Of a DNA stretch of 64,000 bases, positions 26,372-34,923 are shown piece by piece (the stretch's first letter is position 1; each line of letters starts with the position of its first letter). Position numbers and translations under genes: made by a program. The stretch is from assembly GCF_009617875.1 (NCBI RefSeq), contig NZ_BLAV01000001.1, positions 248,001 to 312,000 on the forward strand, read 5' to 3'. The notes beneath the pieces were generated by a model. It worked only from the letters and a program-made list of their open reading frames with translations, was not told the origin of the DNA and ran no database searches. Source of the DNA: Prolixibacter sp. NT017. GTDB lineage: Bacteria; Bacteroidota; Bacteroidia; Bacteroidales; Prolixibacteraceae.

Positions 26372-27568
26372 ATGGCCGGAACAGAACTTTTCGGTGCGGA
26401 GGAGAAAAAAGAGGTTATGGATGTGCTGGAGACAGGCATTCTCTTTCGCTATAATCACGATGACCAACGGAAAAATATCTGGAAAGCGAAAACATTTGAG
26501 CAGGAGTTCGCCAAATATCTGGGTAGCAAACATGCCCATTTCTGTTCCAGTGGGACAGCAGCAGATGCCATCTCGCTGGCAGTAAGTGGTATCGGTGTTG
26601 GCGACGAGGTAATTGTGCCTCCATATACGTTTATAGCACCTATAGAAGCGGTGTTGATGGCCGGTGGTGTTCCTGTATTTGCTGATATTGACGAGACTTT
26701 GTGTTTGAGTCCCGAAGCAATTGAGAAAGCTATTACGCCAAGAACCAAAGCCGTGTTGCTCATCCAGGTTTTCGGGTCAATGGGGCGCATGGACGAGATC
26801 GTTGAGGTGTGTAAAAAACATAACCTGAAACTGATTGAAGATGCGGCTCCGGCATTAGGCGGAAGCTATAAAGGCAAAATGCTCGGAACATTTGGTGATG
26901 TTTCTGCGTTCTCATTTGACTTTTACAAGATCATCACTGCAGGTGAAGGTGGTGCTGTAGCCATGAATAGCGATGAGTTGTTTGAAAAAGCACACATGTA
27001 CGCCGATCATGGACACGATCACATTGGGAATAACCGCGGCGCAGAGCAGCATCCGATACTCGGATTTAATTTCCGCGGATCGGAGCTACACGCAGCAGTT
27101 GCTTTGGCACAATTGCGTAAATTGCCATACATTATTGAACAGCAGCGGAAAAATCAGGCTGCATTGAAGGAAGTACTCGGTGAGTTCGACGAAATTCAAC
27201 TCAGAGAAGTGCCTGATCCGGAAGGCGATTCAGCTACTTTCCTGAGCTTCTTCCTGCCGGATGCAGCAAAAGCACGTGCTGTATTCGACGCGATTCAGGA
27301 GCAGGGAATTGGTTCGGCTTACTGGTATCAGAACAATTTCCATTATCACAGACAATGGGAGCATCTGAAAAAGCTGAAATCGATTTATCCGCTGCCGTTG
27401 ACTGCTGTGGATAATGTGCCCGATTACGAGAATCTCTCATTACCTGCAACGGATGCCATTATGGAACGTCTGGTAATGATTCAGATTATGGTGAACTGGA
27501 GTGATGAAAAAGTAAAAGAGTTGCAAGCGAAACTAAGAACTGCACTGCAAAGCGCACTAAACAAATAA
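26372..27568 (+). CDS. kdnA: 8-amino-3,8-dideoxy-manno-octulosonate aminotransferase KdnA
   Basis: PLP-dependent aminotransferase of the DegT/DnrJ/EryC1 family, 398 residues, expected to aminate 8-oxo-Kdo at C8 to give Kdo8N for the lipopolysaccharide core. The PLP lysine is Lys186 in SFDFYKIITAGEGGA, with the partner Asp157 in LIEDAAPALGG. Stretches ELFGAEEKKEV, MYADHGHDHIGNNRGAE, HPILGFNFRGSE and REVPDPEGDSATFLSF agree closely with what I recall of Shewanella KdnA. The next gene encodes the matching alcohol dehydrogenase KdnB 3 bp downstream, and then KdsA, so context supports Kdo8N rather than an O-antigen sugar. Confidence 0.88.
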   Translation: MAGTELFGAEEKKEVMDVLETGILFRYNHDDQRKNIWKAKTFEQEFAKYLGSKHAHFCSSGTAADAISLAVSGIGVGDEVIVPPYTFIAPIEAVLMAGGVPVFADIDETLCLSPEAIEKAITPRTKAVLLIQVFGSMGRMDEIVEVCKKHNLKLIEDAAPALGGSYKGKMLGTFGDVSAFSFDFYKIITAGEGGAVAMNSDELFEKAHMYADHGHDHIGNNRGAEQHPILGFNFRGSELHAAVALAQLRKLPYIIEQQRKNQAALKEVLGEFDEIQLREVPDPEGDSATFLSFFLPDAAKARAVFDAIQEQGIGSAYWYQNNFHYHRQWEHLKKLKSIYPLPLTAVDNVPDYENLSLPATDAIMERLVMIQIMVNWSDEKVKELQAKLRTALQSALNK

Positions 27569-27571
27569 TGG

Positions 27572-28648
27572 ATGCTCAGGAATTATAAAGCCGTTGGCCG
27601 TGTACTTTACGGCCGGAACGCATTTGCTCAGTTAGATGATATCTTCGAACCGCTTCGAGTTGACGCTGGTTCCTATGTTCTTTTTCTGCTCGACGAGTAT
27701 TTTGAAGGAAAAGACCTGGTGAAAAGAATTCCAATGAAAAATGGGGATTTGATCCGCTTTATGGATGTAACTGACGAGCCAAAAACAAAAGTGGTGGATG
27801 CTTTGGTTGAAGAGGTGATGAACGAGAAGGGGATGGCTCCTGTTTCGGTTGTCGGAATCGGCGGCGGAAGCGTGATGGACTATGCCAAAGCGACCCGTCT
27901 CATGTTTACCAATCCCGGTTCATCTGCCCGTTACCAGGGCTTGGACCTGATTAAAAACAAAGGTGTTCATTGTACGGTGGTACCGACCATTTCTGGAACC
28001 GGTGCCGAAGTTTCGATGACGACCGTTTTAACTGGTCCGGAAAAGAAGCTGGGAATTAAAGGCGATTTTACTCCGGCTGACCAGGTCGTACTTGATCCGG
28101 ATCTGATTAGTTCAGTTCCCGATCCGCAGCATTTCTACACGGCAATGGATTGTTACATTCATAATGTGGAGGCACTGAACGGAAACCGGAAAACAGTCAT
28201 GGGAGCTTCTCTTGGTCGTGAGTCGTTGCAACTATGTCAGGAAATTTTCCTTTCGGGAAATAGCCGCACACCGGAAAATGATGAAAAACTGATGGTCGCC
28301 TCTTATCTGGGTGGACTCTCGCTAACTTATTCCGAAGTGGGGGCCTGCCATGCTATTTCGTATGGATTGGCTACCGTAACCGGAATTCACCACGGAATCG
28401 GAAACTGTATTGTTTTCAACCAGCTGGATGAGTTCTATCCGGAGGAAGTGAAAGAATTCCGCAAGATGATGGAGATAAACAAAGTGGATCTGCCGAAAGG
28501 TGTCTTAAAAGATTATTCTTCCGAAGATATCGAGAAGATGGTGGATGTGGCTCTGACATTGACTTTCATGTGGGCGCACGTGGCTGGTCCCGAGTGGGAA
28601 AAAGTAATTACCCGCGAAAAACTCAGGGATTTATACATGAAAATGTAA
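27572..28648 (+). CDS. kdnB: 3-deoxy-octulosonate 8-oxidase KdnB (iron-containing alcohol dehydrogenase family)
   Basis: Group III metal-dependent alcohol dehydrogenase, 358 residues, predicted to oxidise the C8 hydroxyl of Kdo before transamination by KdnA. The nucleotide-binding GGGS is at 97-100. The four metal ligands are recognisable as Asp193 and His197 (AMDCYIHNVEALNG), His260 (VGACHAISYG) and His274 (GIHHGIGN), so the site is intact. PTISGTGAEVS is the family fingerprint. It starts 3 bp after kdnA stops and precedes kdsA by 10 bp, a tight operon. KdnAB pairs were described in Shewanella; here the pair is found in a Bacteroidota context. Confidence 0.87.
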   Translation: MLRNYKAVGRVLYGRNAFAQLDDIFEPLRVDAGSYVLFLLDEYFEGKDLVKRIPMKNGDLIRFMDVTDEPKTKVVDALVEEVMNEKGMAPVSVVGIGGGSVMDYAKATRLMFTNPGSSARYQGLDLIKNKGVHCTVVPTISGTGAEVSMTTVLTGPEKKLGIKGDFTPADQVVLDPDLISSVPDPQHFYTAMDCYIHNVEALNGNRKTVMGASLGRESLQLCQEIFLSGNSRTPENDEKLMVASYLGGLSLTYSEVGACHAISYGLATVTGIHHGIGNCIVFNQLDEFYPEEVKEFRKMMEINKVDLPKGVLKDYSSEDIEKMVDVALTLTFMWAHVAGPEWEKVITREKLRDLYMKM

Positions 28649-28658
28649 ATTTGGTACC

Positions 28659-29492
28659 ATGGATAAGAAAATAGTACACGTTGGTGATATTGCCTGTGGC
28701 TCCGATAAATTGTTTCTAATTGCCGGACCATGCGTGGTGGAAGACGTCAAAACAATGATGGTCACAGCTGAATTTCTGGTTGACCTGTCACAGAAACTGA
28801 ATATTCCGCTCGTATTCAAATCATCTTTTCAGAAAGACAACCGGAGTTCGCTCGAATTTTATTCGGGCCCGGGAATGGAGCGTGGCCTCGAAATTCTTCG
28901 GAAAATAAAGGAACAGTTCCAGGTGCCTATCATTACCGATGTGCATTATCCGGAGCAGATAAAAATGGCGGCCGACGTGGTCGATATCATTCAGATTCCG
29001 GCCTATCTCTGCATGCAGAGTACAATGGTTGTTGAGGCTGCCAAGACCGGGAAGGTGATTAACATCAAGCACGGACAATTTCTGGCACCTGAGAACATGA
29101 TCAAACCGGTTGAAAAGGCGGTGAGTTCAGGAAATGATCAGATTTTGCTGACGGAACGTGGGTATACTTTTGGCTACAACGATTTGGTTGTTGACCCGAG
29201 GAGTTTCTATCATCTTCGTCAAACTGGTTACCCGGTTATTTTCGACGTTACTCACTCCATCCGTAAATATGGAATCCCAAGTGCCGATCCGGCAGGTGGT
29301 TCAAGGGAATTTATTCCTACCCTGGCAAGGGCTGGTGTGGCTGCAGGCATCGATGGTCTCTTCCTCGAAACCCATCCCGATCCCTCGAGAGCGTTATGTG
29401 ACGCTGCCAGTCAGATGTGTATCGATGATGTGGAATCGTTCCTGAAACCGCTCATCGAGTTCCATGATCTGGAAGTAAAATATCGTGATTAA
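28659..29492 (+). CDS. kdsA: 3-deoxy-8-phosphooctulonate synthase (Kdo8P synthase)
   Basis: Condenses phosphoenolpyruvate with D-arabinose-5-phosphate to give Kdo-8-phosphate in lipopolysaccharide core synthesis; cytoplasmic, 277 residues, (beta/alpha)8 fold. Motifs: LIAGPCVVED with Cys25, VFKSSFQKDNRSS, GPGMERGLEIL, DVVDIIQIPAYLCMQ, NIKHGQFLAPENM and FDVTHSIRKYG. Cys25 in the AGPC motif, instead of the Asn of the E. coli enzyme, marks the metal-dependent class. It sits between kdnB and the aldolase-CBS fusion, so the operon both makes Kdo and modifies it. KdsB and KdsC are not in the window. Confidence 0.96.
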   Translation: MDKKIVHVGDIACGSDKLFLIAGPCVVEDVKTMMVTAEFLVDLSQKLNIPLVFKSSFQKDNRSSLEFYSGPGMERGLEILRKIKEQFQVPIITDVHYPEQIKMAADVVDIIQIPAYLCMQSTMVVEAAKTGKVINIKHGQFLAPENMIKPVEKAVSSGNDQILLTERGYTFGYNDLVVDPRSFYHLRQTGYPVIFDVTHSIRKYGIPSADPAGGSREFIPTLARAGVAAGIDGLFLETHPDPSRALCDAASQMCIDDVESFLKPLIEFHDLEVKYRD

Positions 29493-29515
29493 TTAAACAA
29501 ATAAACTCACAAAGA

Positions 29516-30541
29516 ATGGAATTTTTCCTTGACTCAGCCAACTTCGAAGAAATTGAAGAAGCGCTCAAGCTTGGATTCATCGATGGCGTTACAACCACCC
29601 CGACATTTATGCACCTGAATGGCCTGACAGACGTTGACGGCGCCATTGTGAAATTGTCGAAAATGGTGCCGGTACTGATGATTGAGGCGCTTGGTGAAAA
29701 GGCTGAAGATATTGTCGCAGAGGCTCACAGGCAATTGGCCCTGGGGCTCGATAAAAAGAAAACTGTTTTCAAGATTCCAGTCTCCATGGAAGGAATCCGC
29801 GCTTGCAAAATGTTGCGCGATGAGGATATCATGGTGAATATTCACTTGGTATACAATATCCAACAGGCATTGCTGGCATTAACCGCGGGTGCCAATTATG
29901 TATGTGTGCTGGTTGGCCGGATGCAGGATCAGGGACATAATGCGCTGGAATTGGTTGGGGATATCGTTGAGACAATTAATCATTATGGTTATGAGTCGAA
30001 GCTGATGTTTTCGTCAGTGCGTCATGCTGAACACATTCGTAATGCGATGTTGCTGGGCGCTCATAACATTACCATCCCGTGGAAGGTTATGAAGAAACTG
30101 GCTGATAACAATTTCACGAAAGTGGGAACAGACCAGTTTGTTGCCGATACCCGAATGATTACCATGCAGGTGAAAGAGGTGATTTCTGATCACAATCCGG
30201 TGATTGAGAAATCAGCAATGGTGATGGAGGCCTTAATCAAAATGAGTGAGTCCGGTTTGGGTGCCGTTTCGGTAGTCGACAAAGACGGCGGGCTGGAAGG
30301 TATTTTTACCGACGGTGATTTGCGTCGCCAGCTTCGCGACAATGGGCAGGATATCCTGCACGAGCAGATCGAAAAGCACATGACGGCAAATCCACTTTCC
30401 ATCGATTCAAAGGCGATGCTGAAAGAAGCAGCTGGTCTGATCGAGGAAAGCCAGGTAGATAACCTTGTAGTTGTACAGGACGGCAAACCGGTCGGAATGC
30501 TCGATGTACAGGATTTAGTTAAGCTTGATTTACTGAAGTAA
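29516..30541 (+). CDS. Transaldolase/fructose-6-phosphate aldolase-like protein fused to a KdsD-like CBS pair
   Basis: Fusion of 341 residues. Residues 1-222 are a small class I aldolase of the transaldolase/FSA family: Asp6 in FFLDSANF, the Schiff-base Lys86 in TVFKIPVSMEG, Glu57 in LMIEALG where FSA has Gln and transaldolases have Glu, and YVCVLVGRMQDQG where the FSA catalytic Tyr is Leu132. Residues ~225-341 form two CBS domains (GLGAVSVVDKDGGLEGIFTDGDLRRQL, then KHMTANPLSID, VDNLVVVQDGKPVGMLDVQDLV) that look like the C-terminus of arabinose-5-phosphate isomerase KdsD. Last gene of the kdnA-kdnB-kdsA operon. I infer a role in supplying or regulating a Kdo precursor; the reaction is unproven. 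Confidence 0.85.
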   Translation: MEFFLDSANFEEIEEALKLGFIDGVTTTPTFMHLNGLTDVDGAIVKLSKMVPVLMIEALGEKAEDIVAEAHRQLALGLDKKKTVFKIPVSMEGIRACKMLRDEDIMVNIHLVYNIQQALLALTAGANYVCVLVGRMQDQGHNALELVGDIVETINHYGYESKLMFSSVRHAEHIRNAMLLGAHNITIPWKVMKKLADNNFTKVGTDQFVADTRMITMQVKEVISDHNPVIEKSAMVMEALIKMSESGLGAVSVVDKDGGLEGIFTDGDLRRQLRDNGQDILHEQIEKHMTANPLSIDSKAMLKEAAGLIEESQVDNLVVVQDGKPVGMLDVQDLVKLDLLK

Positions 30542-30618
30542 TATAACTTACAAATGAGGGAAAAGCAGTTACCGGTTTTCGGAGCTGCTTTTCTTGTTTG
30601 TATCCAAATGGTTTCGAT

Positions 30619-31158
30619 ATGAATTTTCTGCAGCTGGTAACCCAACGCCAAAGCGATCGTTCTTACACCGATAAGCCCGTCGAACCGGAGAAGCTGGAAC
30701 GGATTCTGGAGTGTGCCCGGTTGGCTCCATCGGCCTGCAATGCGCAACCCTGGCATTTAATTGTGGTTGATGATGAAGACAAACGGCATAAAATTGCTGA
30801 AGCCGCATCGAGTCGCGCATTGGGAATGAACCATTTTTCATGGCAGGCACCGGTTCAAATCGTTATCGTGGAGGAGAAGCCGAACTTTACGTCCAAAGCC
30901 GGCGGATGGATAAAAAAGAAGCATTTCCCGTTGATGGATATTGGAATTGTTGCAGAACATATTTGTCTGGCCGCAGCTGCCGAAGGTGTGGGAAGCTGCA
31001 TGATTGGCTGGTTTAATGAAGCCAAAGTTCGTAATACACTGGGAGTTCCGGACAGTAAACGTATTCCGTTAATCATAGCTTTAGGATATACTGATAAACC
31101 TCTTCGGAAAAAGCTGAGAAAAAATGCAGAAGATATTATTACCAGAAATCACTATTAA
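30619..31158 (+). CDS. Nitroreductase family FMN oxidoreductase
   Basis: Flavoprotein of 179 residues, NAD(P)H-dependent, acting on nitro or quinone compounds or a specialised dehydrogenation. RQSDRSYTDKPVE (FMN phosphate contacts) near residue 10, RLAPSACNAQPWHLIVV near 35, and AEGVGSCMIGWFNEAKV near 120 with GIPLIIALGY-like sequence near 150 show the family. I use the ATG at 30619 (MNFLQLVTQRQ); the frame extends seven codons upstream. It follows the aldolase-CBS gene by 77 bp and may be a separate unit. Substrate unknown. Confidence 0.88.
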   Translation: MNFLQLVTQRQSDRSYTDKPVEPEKLERILECARLAPSACNAQPWHLIVVDDEDKRHKIAEAASSRALGMNHFSWQAPVQIVIVEEKPNFTSKAGGWIKKKHFPLMDIGIVAEHICLAAAAEGVGSCMIGWFNEAKVRNTLGVPDSKRIPLIIALGYTDKPLRKKLRKNAEDIITRNHY

Positions 31159-31290
31159 TCACTAAATTGACATAAGAGGATGATTTGTTATTAAACATAT
31201 GCAGATATTCTTCTAATTATATACAGTATATTGCATAAGTCATAAACCTTTTAGGTTTCATGAGTGTTTTCTATCAAAAATGGATGAATA

Positions 31291-32292
31291 ATGAACTTCC
31301 GTATTCAATCGACAAAGCTTAGCGACTGGTTAAGCGATTTTGCCAAGCAGACCGGTGGTGAAATAAAAGGAAACAAGGTTATTATCCCTCAATCGATGGG
31401 TGAAGGCTTCTTTGAACTGGTGGAATTTACTCCTTCGTTCTACGCGGCCATTACTGAGTTGAAACTGAAGGATCCTGTCCCTTCCATTTTATTGAAGGTC
31501 CCGTCTTTTATGGAAGGATACTTTCAGATTCATCTTTTCAATCAAAAGGATCAGTCGACACTGTTTTACAACGATCACCGACTGGGGCCGAATATGGTTG
31601 CTACCAACGGGGTTTTCTTCGGATCGGCAGAGCAGAGCAGGTTGCTGGGCTTCGAGGTTGGAAAAACGACTTCGGTAGTCACCTTGCTTTTTTCTTCACC
31701 TTCGGTGCGGGAGTTTTTTCCGGACATTGATAATGAGTATCTGGAAGGTGTTTTCTATTCAGGGCGCCCGTTCCTGTTACAGCATCCAATTACACCCGAT
31801 TTGCAAAAAATAGCGGCCAAACTCATTTCTCCATCGGTGAATTCTTCCGTAAGGGGAATATTCCTTCACGGAAAATCTCTCGAGTTTATCAGCTTGTTGC
31901 TGGATAGTCTGGAGGAAAAATACCAGGGGAAATTTGAATTTACAGCCAAGCCCGACGATATTACCCGCATACTTCAGGTAAGGGAACAAATCCTTTCTGA
32001 TTTGAATGCACATCCCGGTATTCCGGAGTTGGCATCCATTGCTGTGATGAGTGAGAGCAAACTACACAAAACCTTTAAGCAGGTATTCGGAAAATCGGTG
32101 TATCAATACCGGTTGGAAGCGCGGATGGAAGTGGCCCGTCTGCAGTTAATCTCGCGTGAATACTCGGTGAAGGAAGTTGGATATTCGTTGGGATATTCAA
32201 ACATCAGTCAGTTTATTAAAGCATTTAAGAAAGCTTACGGAAAAACGCCGAAAAGCTATTTGAAAGAATATTCGCTGGAAAGCGGAGAATAA
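31291..32292 (+). CDS. AraC family transcriptional regulator
   Basis: Regulator of 333 residues. The C-terminal ~100 residues hold the double helix-turn-helix of AraC/XylS proteins (IPELASIAVMSESKLHKTFKQVFGKSVYQYRLEARM, then VKEVGYSLGYSNISQFIKAFKKAYGKTPKSY, shown in parts). The N-terminal ~220 residues are an unassigned sensing domain. It is preceded by 130 bp of AT-rich DNA and terminated by a hairpin. The neighbouring nitroreductase may be a target, but nothing in the sequence proves this; many Bacteroidota regulators of this type act at distant sites. Confidence 0.9.
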   Translation: MNFRIQSTKLSDWLSDFAKQTGGEIKGNKVIIPQSMGEGFFELVEFTPSFYAAITELKLKDPVPSILLKVPSFMEGYFQIHLFNQKDQSTLFYNDHRLGPNMVATNGVFFGSAEQSRLLGFEVGKTTSVVTLLFSSPSVREFFPDIDNEYLEGVFYSGRPFLLQHPITPDLQKIAAKLISPSVNSSVRGIFLHGKSLEFISLLLDSLEEKYQGKFEFTAKPDDITRILQVREQILSDLNAHPGIPELASIAVMSESKLHKTFKQVFGKSVYQYRLEARMEVARLQLISREYSVKEVGYSLGYSNISQFIKAFKKAYGKTPKSYLKEYSLESGE

Positions 32293-32300
32293 AAAACAAA

Positions 32301-32333
32301 AAAGAGGATGGTCAAATGGTCATCCTCTTTTTT
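32301..32333 (+). terminator. Rho-independent terminator of the AraC regulator gene
   Basis: AAAGAGGATG...CATCCTCTTTTTT, ten-base arms (32301-32310, 32321-32330) with a T tract, 9 bp after the stop codon. Confidence 0.85.
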
Positions 32334-32435
32334 ACAGCCTTAATCGTTTTAAATATCTCTAAGAATATTGCTGTAAAGTTACGTGTCAGTCTGGTTAAAG
32401 AGACTGAACGTCTGTTAATAAAAAGAAAATCTACC

Positions 32436-32816
32436 TCATAGGCGGTAGGGAAGAAATGCTCTTTCCAGTTCGTCCATCTTCATCGAAGCATCTTTCATCA
32501 TCAGGTTAATGTTTTCGTGCGAATCAAAATCCTGGTGGGTCTCGCTGATTGGATAATCCGGTGCGTGTGACGGAATTTGCTCTTCCTGAACTTTGATTTC
32601 ATTTAAAACATCGATTAAATCGTTGCGCAGGCTGTGAAATGCCAATTCCAGCTCCGATAGATTTTGCTCGTGTTTCCACTCAGGCGATGCCGCCTTCAAC
32701 TCCTTAATCCGGGCTTGGTATAAACGGATTTTGTTCCGTAAAAAAGCAATCCGGTTTTTCCACATTTTGTAGTCAAAATCGATATCCGGTATCGATATGG
32801 TTCCGGCATGTGTCAT
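32436..32816 (-). CDS. Hypothetical coiled-coil protein
   Basis: Protein of 126 residues that I do not recognise. It has no signal peptide or membrane segment. Residues ~18-85 are strongly helical and charged (WKNRIAFLRNKIRLYQARIKEL, split here in meaning; ELELAFHSLRNDLIDVLNEIKVQEEQ) and look like a helical hairpin or coiled coil; the C-terminal third contains ENINLMMKDASMKMDELERAFLPYRL and may form another helix. It stands alone on the minus strand, 420 bp from the next gene. A small cytoplasmic adaptor or structural protein is possible, but function is unknown. Confidence 0.6.
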   Translation of the reverse strand: MTHAGTISIPDIDFDYKMWKNRIAFLRNKIRLYQARIKELKAASPEWKHEQNLSELELAFHSLRNDLIDVLNEIKVQEEQIPSHAPDYPISETHQDFDSHENINLMMKDASMKMDELERAFLPYRL

Positions 32817-33237
32817 GTGAATAATTTTAAGTTAATAATTGAATTTGTAAATAGTCGCAATATCGTAGACACAGGTGTTGAGAAAAGCGAAGGATTCCCA
32901 TTAAGTTACCATTAGATGGCGCGAAATTGCAGTCTGAAACAGATTTCCGGTCGCTCATGTATTCCTGAATAAATCAGGTAAGCAAATCATTAAAATGCAG
33001 GATAAAAGTTTGGTCGTTGGCTTGCTGTTTGCAAACAGATGATGATACTTCCTTTTTCTTTTTTCTCTTCGCCATGCCTTGCAACTTTGTAAATTACAGA
33101 ATAATCTGAAATAAATCAAGTTGTGGCCTATTGATTAACAGTTGTTTAACGTTTGGGTGGAGATTCCTTAAAATGGAGAAGCAAAAAAGAAGCCGGTATT
33201 TATGTGCCGGCTTAATACATTTATGATGAGTAGAATA
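32817..33237. other. Intergenic region upstream of the coiled-coil gene
   Basis: About 420 bp holding the minus-strand terminator of the phosphatase gene (33183-33213). I see no further gene, RNA structure or clear promoter in the remainder. Confidence 0.5.
33183..33213 (-). terminator. Rho-independent terminator of the phosphatase gene
   Basis: Minus strand AGCCGG...CCGGCT stem (plus-strand arms 33191-33196 and 33207-33212) followed by TCTTTTTTG, about 25 bp after the stop at 33238. Confidence 0.8.
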
Positions 33238-34872
33238 TTACTTTCTGACATTGATAATGCTGCCTCTGGCTGCATTCGGAGGCATGATTCCGAGGAAATC
33301 AGCCAAAGTTGGAACCACATCCATAATATTGGTGCGTTGGTTCAGTGTTCCGTGTTTTACGTGTCCGCCCCAAAATATCAGAGGAACCTGGCTGTTTTCA
33401 GTGTAATCGATGCGGCGGTATTTTTCTTTGGGTTGCCAGCCTTCCTCGAAACGAAGAAGCACATCTCCTGAACGCTTCGGATTGTAACTATTCTGGAACG
33501 GAGCGAAAGCGCTTCCCAGTAAGTTGACCGATTCGAGATCGGATGCTGCACGGCAACTGGCCACTCCCTGAAATTGATTGAGGAAAGTCGCTGCGTCCTT
33601 TTGCATGGCTGCCAAATCGATATTTCGTTCACTGATGAGGTCACGATCGAAGTAAACCTGCTGGTTCATGTAGGTCTCCACATAGTTGCCTTGCCCGTAT
33701 TTAATGTTGAGGTAGGCTTTCAGCAGTGCGACGGCTCCTTCCGGATTGAAAGTTCCGGCCTGCATATGAAATTCTTCTTTTAGGTAAGAAGAAGGATAAG
33801 ACGCGCTGGATGTTCCGGTCAAAAACACAACTACATTGTCCTTGCCAACTGTTCTGTCAAGGTAATTCAGCAGGTGCGCAATATTCTGATCCATTCTCAG
33901 GTACGTATCTTCCATTTCAACTGAAGCCGGACCAAATGAATTCCGTTCGTAGTCCATCGACGAAAACGTCACTGTAAGCATATCGGGGACACTGTCCTGT
34001 CCAAGTCCTTCGTTGGCAATGAGTGAAGTGGCAAAGTCCGAAACCATCAGATTCCCGAAAGGAGTGGTTTTTAACACGCGGTAATCGCCTGAACGTTTTT
34101 GAATTTTGGAAAGATCGTAGGGGAATGTATTCCATTTATCGTAATAGCCGGGCTCGAGAATGTAATTGTCCGGAATACTCTCGGTGTAATTTGAAATGGG
34201 GTACAAGGTCTCCCATTTCCGGCTGAGATAATCGTCAGCCAGTTTTTGACTATTGAAGTTGAAAGCCCAGTCGGGGAAATTTTCGACATAGTATGAACTG
34301 GAAATCATATTGCCACTCTCCGTGTCGAACCAGTAAGCTCCATCACCCGAATGACCCGCTGAAAAAATAGCAGCCGGGGCATTCAATGCAACACTGTAGA
34401 CCTTGGCTTTCCCGTTGGTCATTATTTTCAGGGCATCGCCTATGGTTGGCGTCATCAGTTTCATCGCCGAACGGTCGCCTTGCGCACTGTTCGAACCAAC
34501 CGTGGTGTAATAGTCGTCGTGTGTGCAGTTGATTACTTTCTTCTTCAACCGGTCGATCCACTGATCGTTCACAATTCCGTTTAACGATGGAGCGGCACCG
34601 GTAAAAAGTGTGGCCATTCCAACGGACGGGCGCTGAATAAGATTATCGATGTGATTGTTCCGGCAAACAAATCCCTGGTTGACCAGTCGTCGAAAACCAT
34701 CTGTCCGGAACTTATCCCAATAACGGTCGATGTAATCGGGCCGGATGTCTTCTACTACAATTCCCACCACCAGTTTGGGACGATAGGTTTTTCCGTTTGC
34801 ATGCGACTGTGCATGCAGCAGGACGGGACTTAATATGCCCAGGAGAAAAATTGCGAAACGTTTGGTGTACAT
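33238..34872 (-). CDS. Secreted alkaline phosphatase-superfamily hydrolase
   Basis: Exported phosphohydrolase of 544 residues. Signal peptide residues 1-22 (ending LLHAQ). The alkaline phosphatase/phosphodiesterase fold is indicated by VVGIVVEDIRPDYIDRYW (first metal Asp), the nucleophile region MATLFTGAAPSLNGIVND with Thr near 92, and later metal ligands in FSSMDYERNSFGP and IFWGGHVKHGTL. Such Bacteroidota proteins are often PafA-like phosphate-irrepressible phosphatases or phosphodiesterases; PafA also has a Thr nucleophile and similar length (about 546), and this may be such an enzyme. Stands alone and would release phosphate in the periplasm. Confidence 0.85.
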   Translation of the reverse strand: MYTKRFAIFLLGILSPVLLHAQSHANGKTYRPKLVVGIVVEDIRPDYIDRYWDKFRTDGFRRLVNQGFVCRNNHIDNLIQRPSVGMATLFTGAAPSLNGIVNDQWIDRLKKKVINCTHDDYYTTVGSNSAQGDRSAMKLMTPTIGDALKIMTNGKAKVYSVALNAPAAIFSAGHSGDGAYWFDTESGNMISSSYYVENFPDWAFNFNSQKLADDYLSRKWETLYPISNYTESIPDNYILEPGYYDKWNTFPYDLSKIQKRSGDYRVLKTTPFGNLMVSDFATSLIANEGLGQDSVPDMLTVTFSSMDYERNSFGPASVEMEDTYLRMDQNIAHLLNYLDRTVGKDNVVVFLTGTSSASYPSSYLKEEFHMQAGTFNPEGAVALLKAYLNIKYGQGNYVETYMNQQVYFDRDLISERNIDLAAMQKDAATFLNQFQGVASCRAASDLESVNLLGSAFAPFQNSYNPKRSGDVLLRFEEGWQPKEKYRRIDYTENSQVPLIFWGGHVKHGTLNQRTNIMDVVPTLADFLGIMPPNAARGSIINVRK

Positions 34873-34923
34873 TAGAATATGCTTCGAAAGTAATCAATGA
34901 AACTCAGGTAAACTCACATGCAT

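Noticed and set aside
29534..29863. Minus-strand open frame within the aldolase-CBS gene
   Set aside because: Shadow of the coding strand without start context or domain similarity.
33202..33471. Plus-strand open frame opposite the phosphatase gene
   Set aside because: It lies antisense inside a well-supported gene and shows no domain; the same holds for the other antisense frames such as 45389-45835 and 56662-57441.
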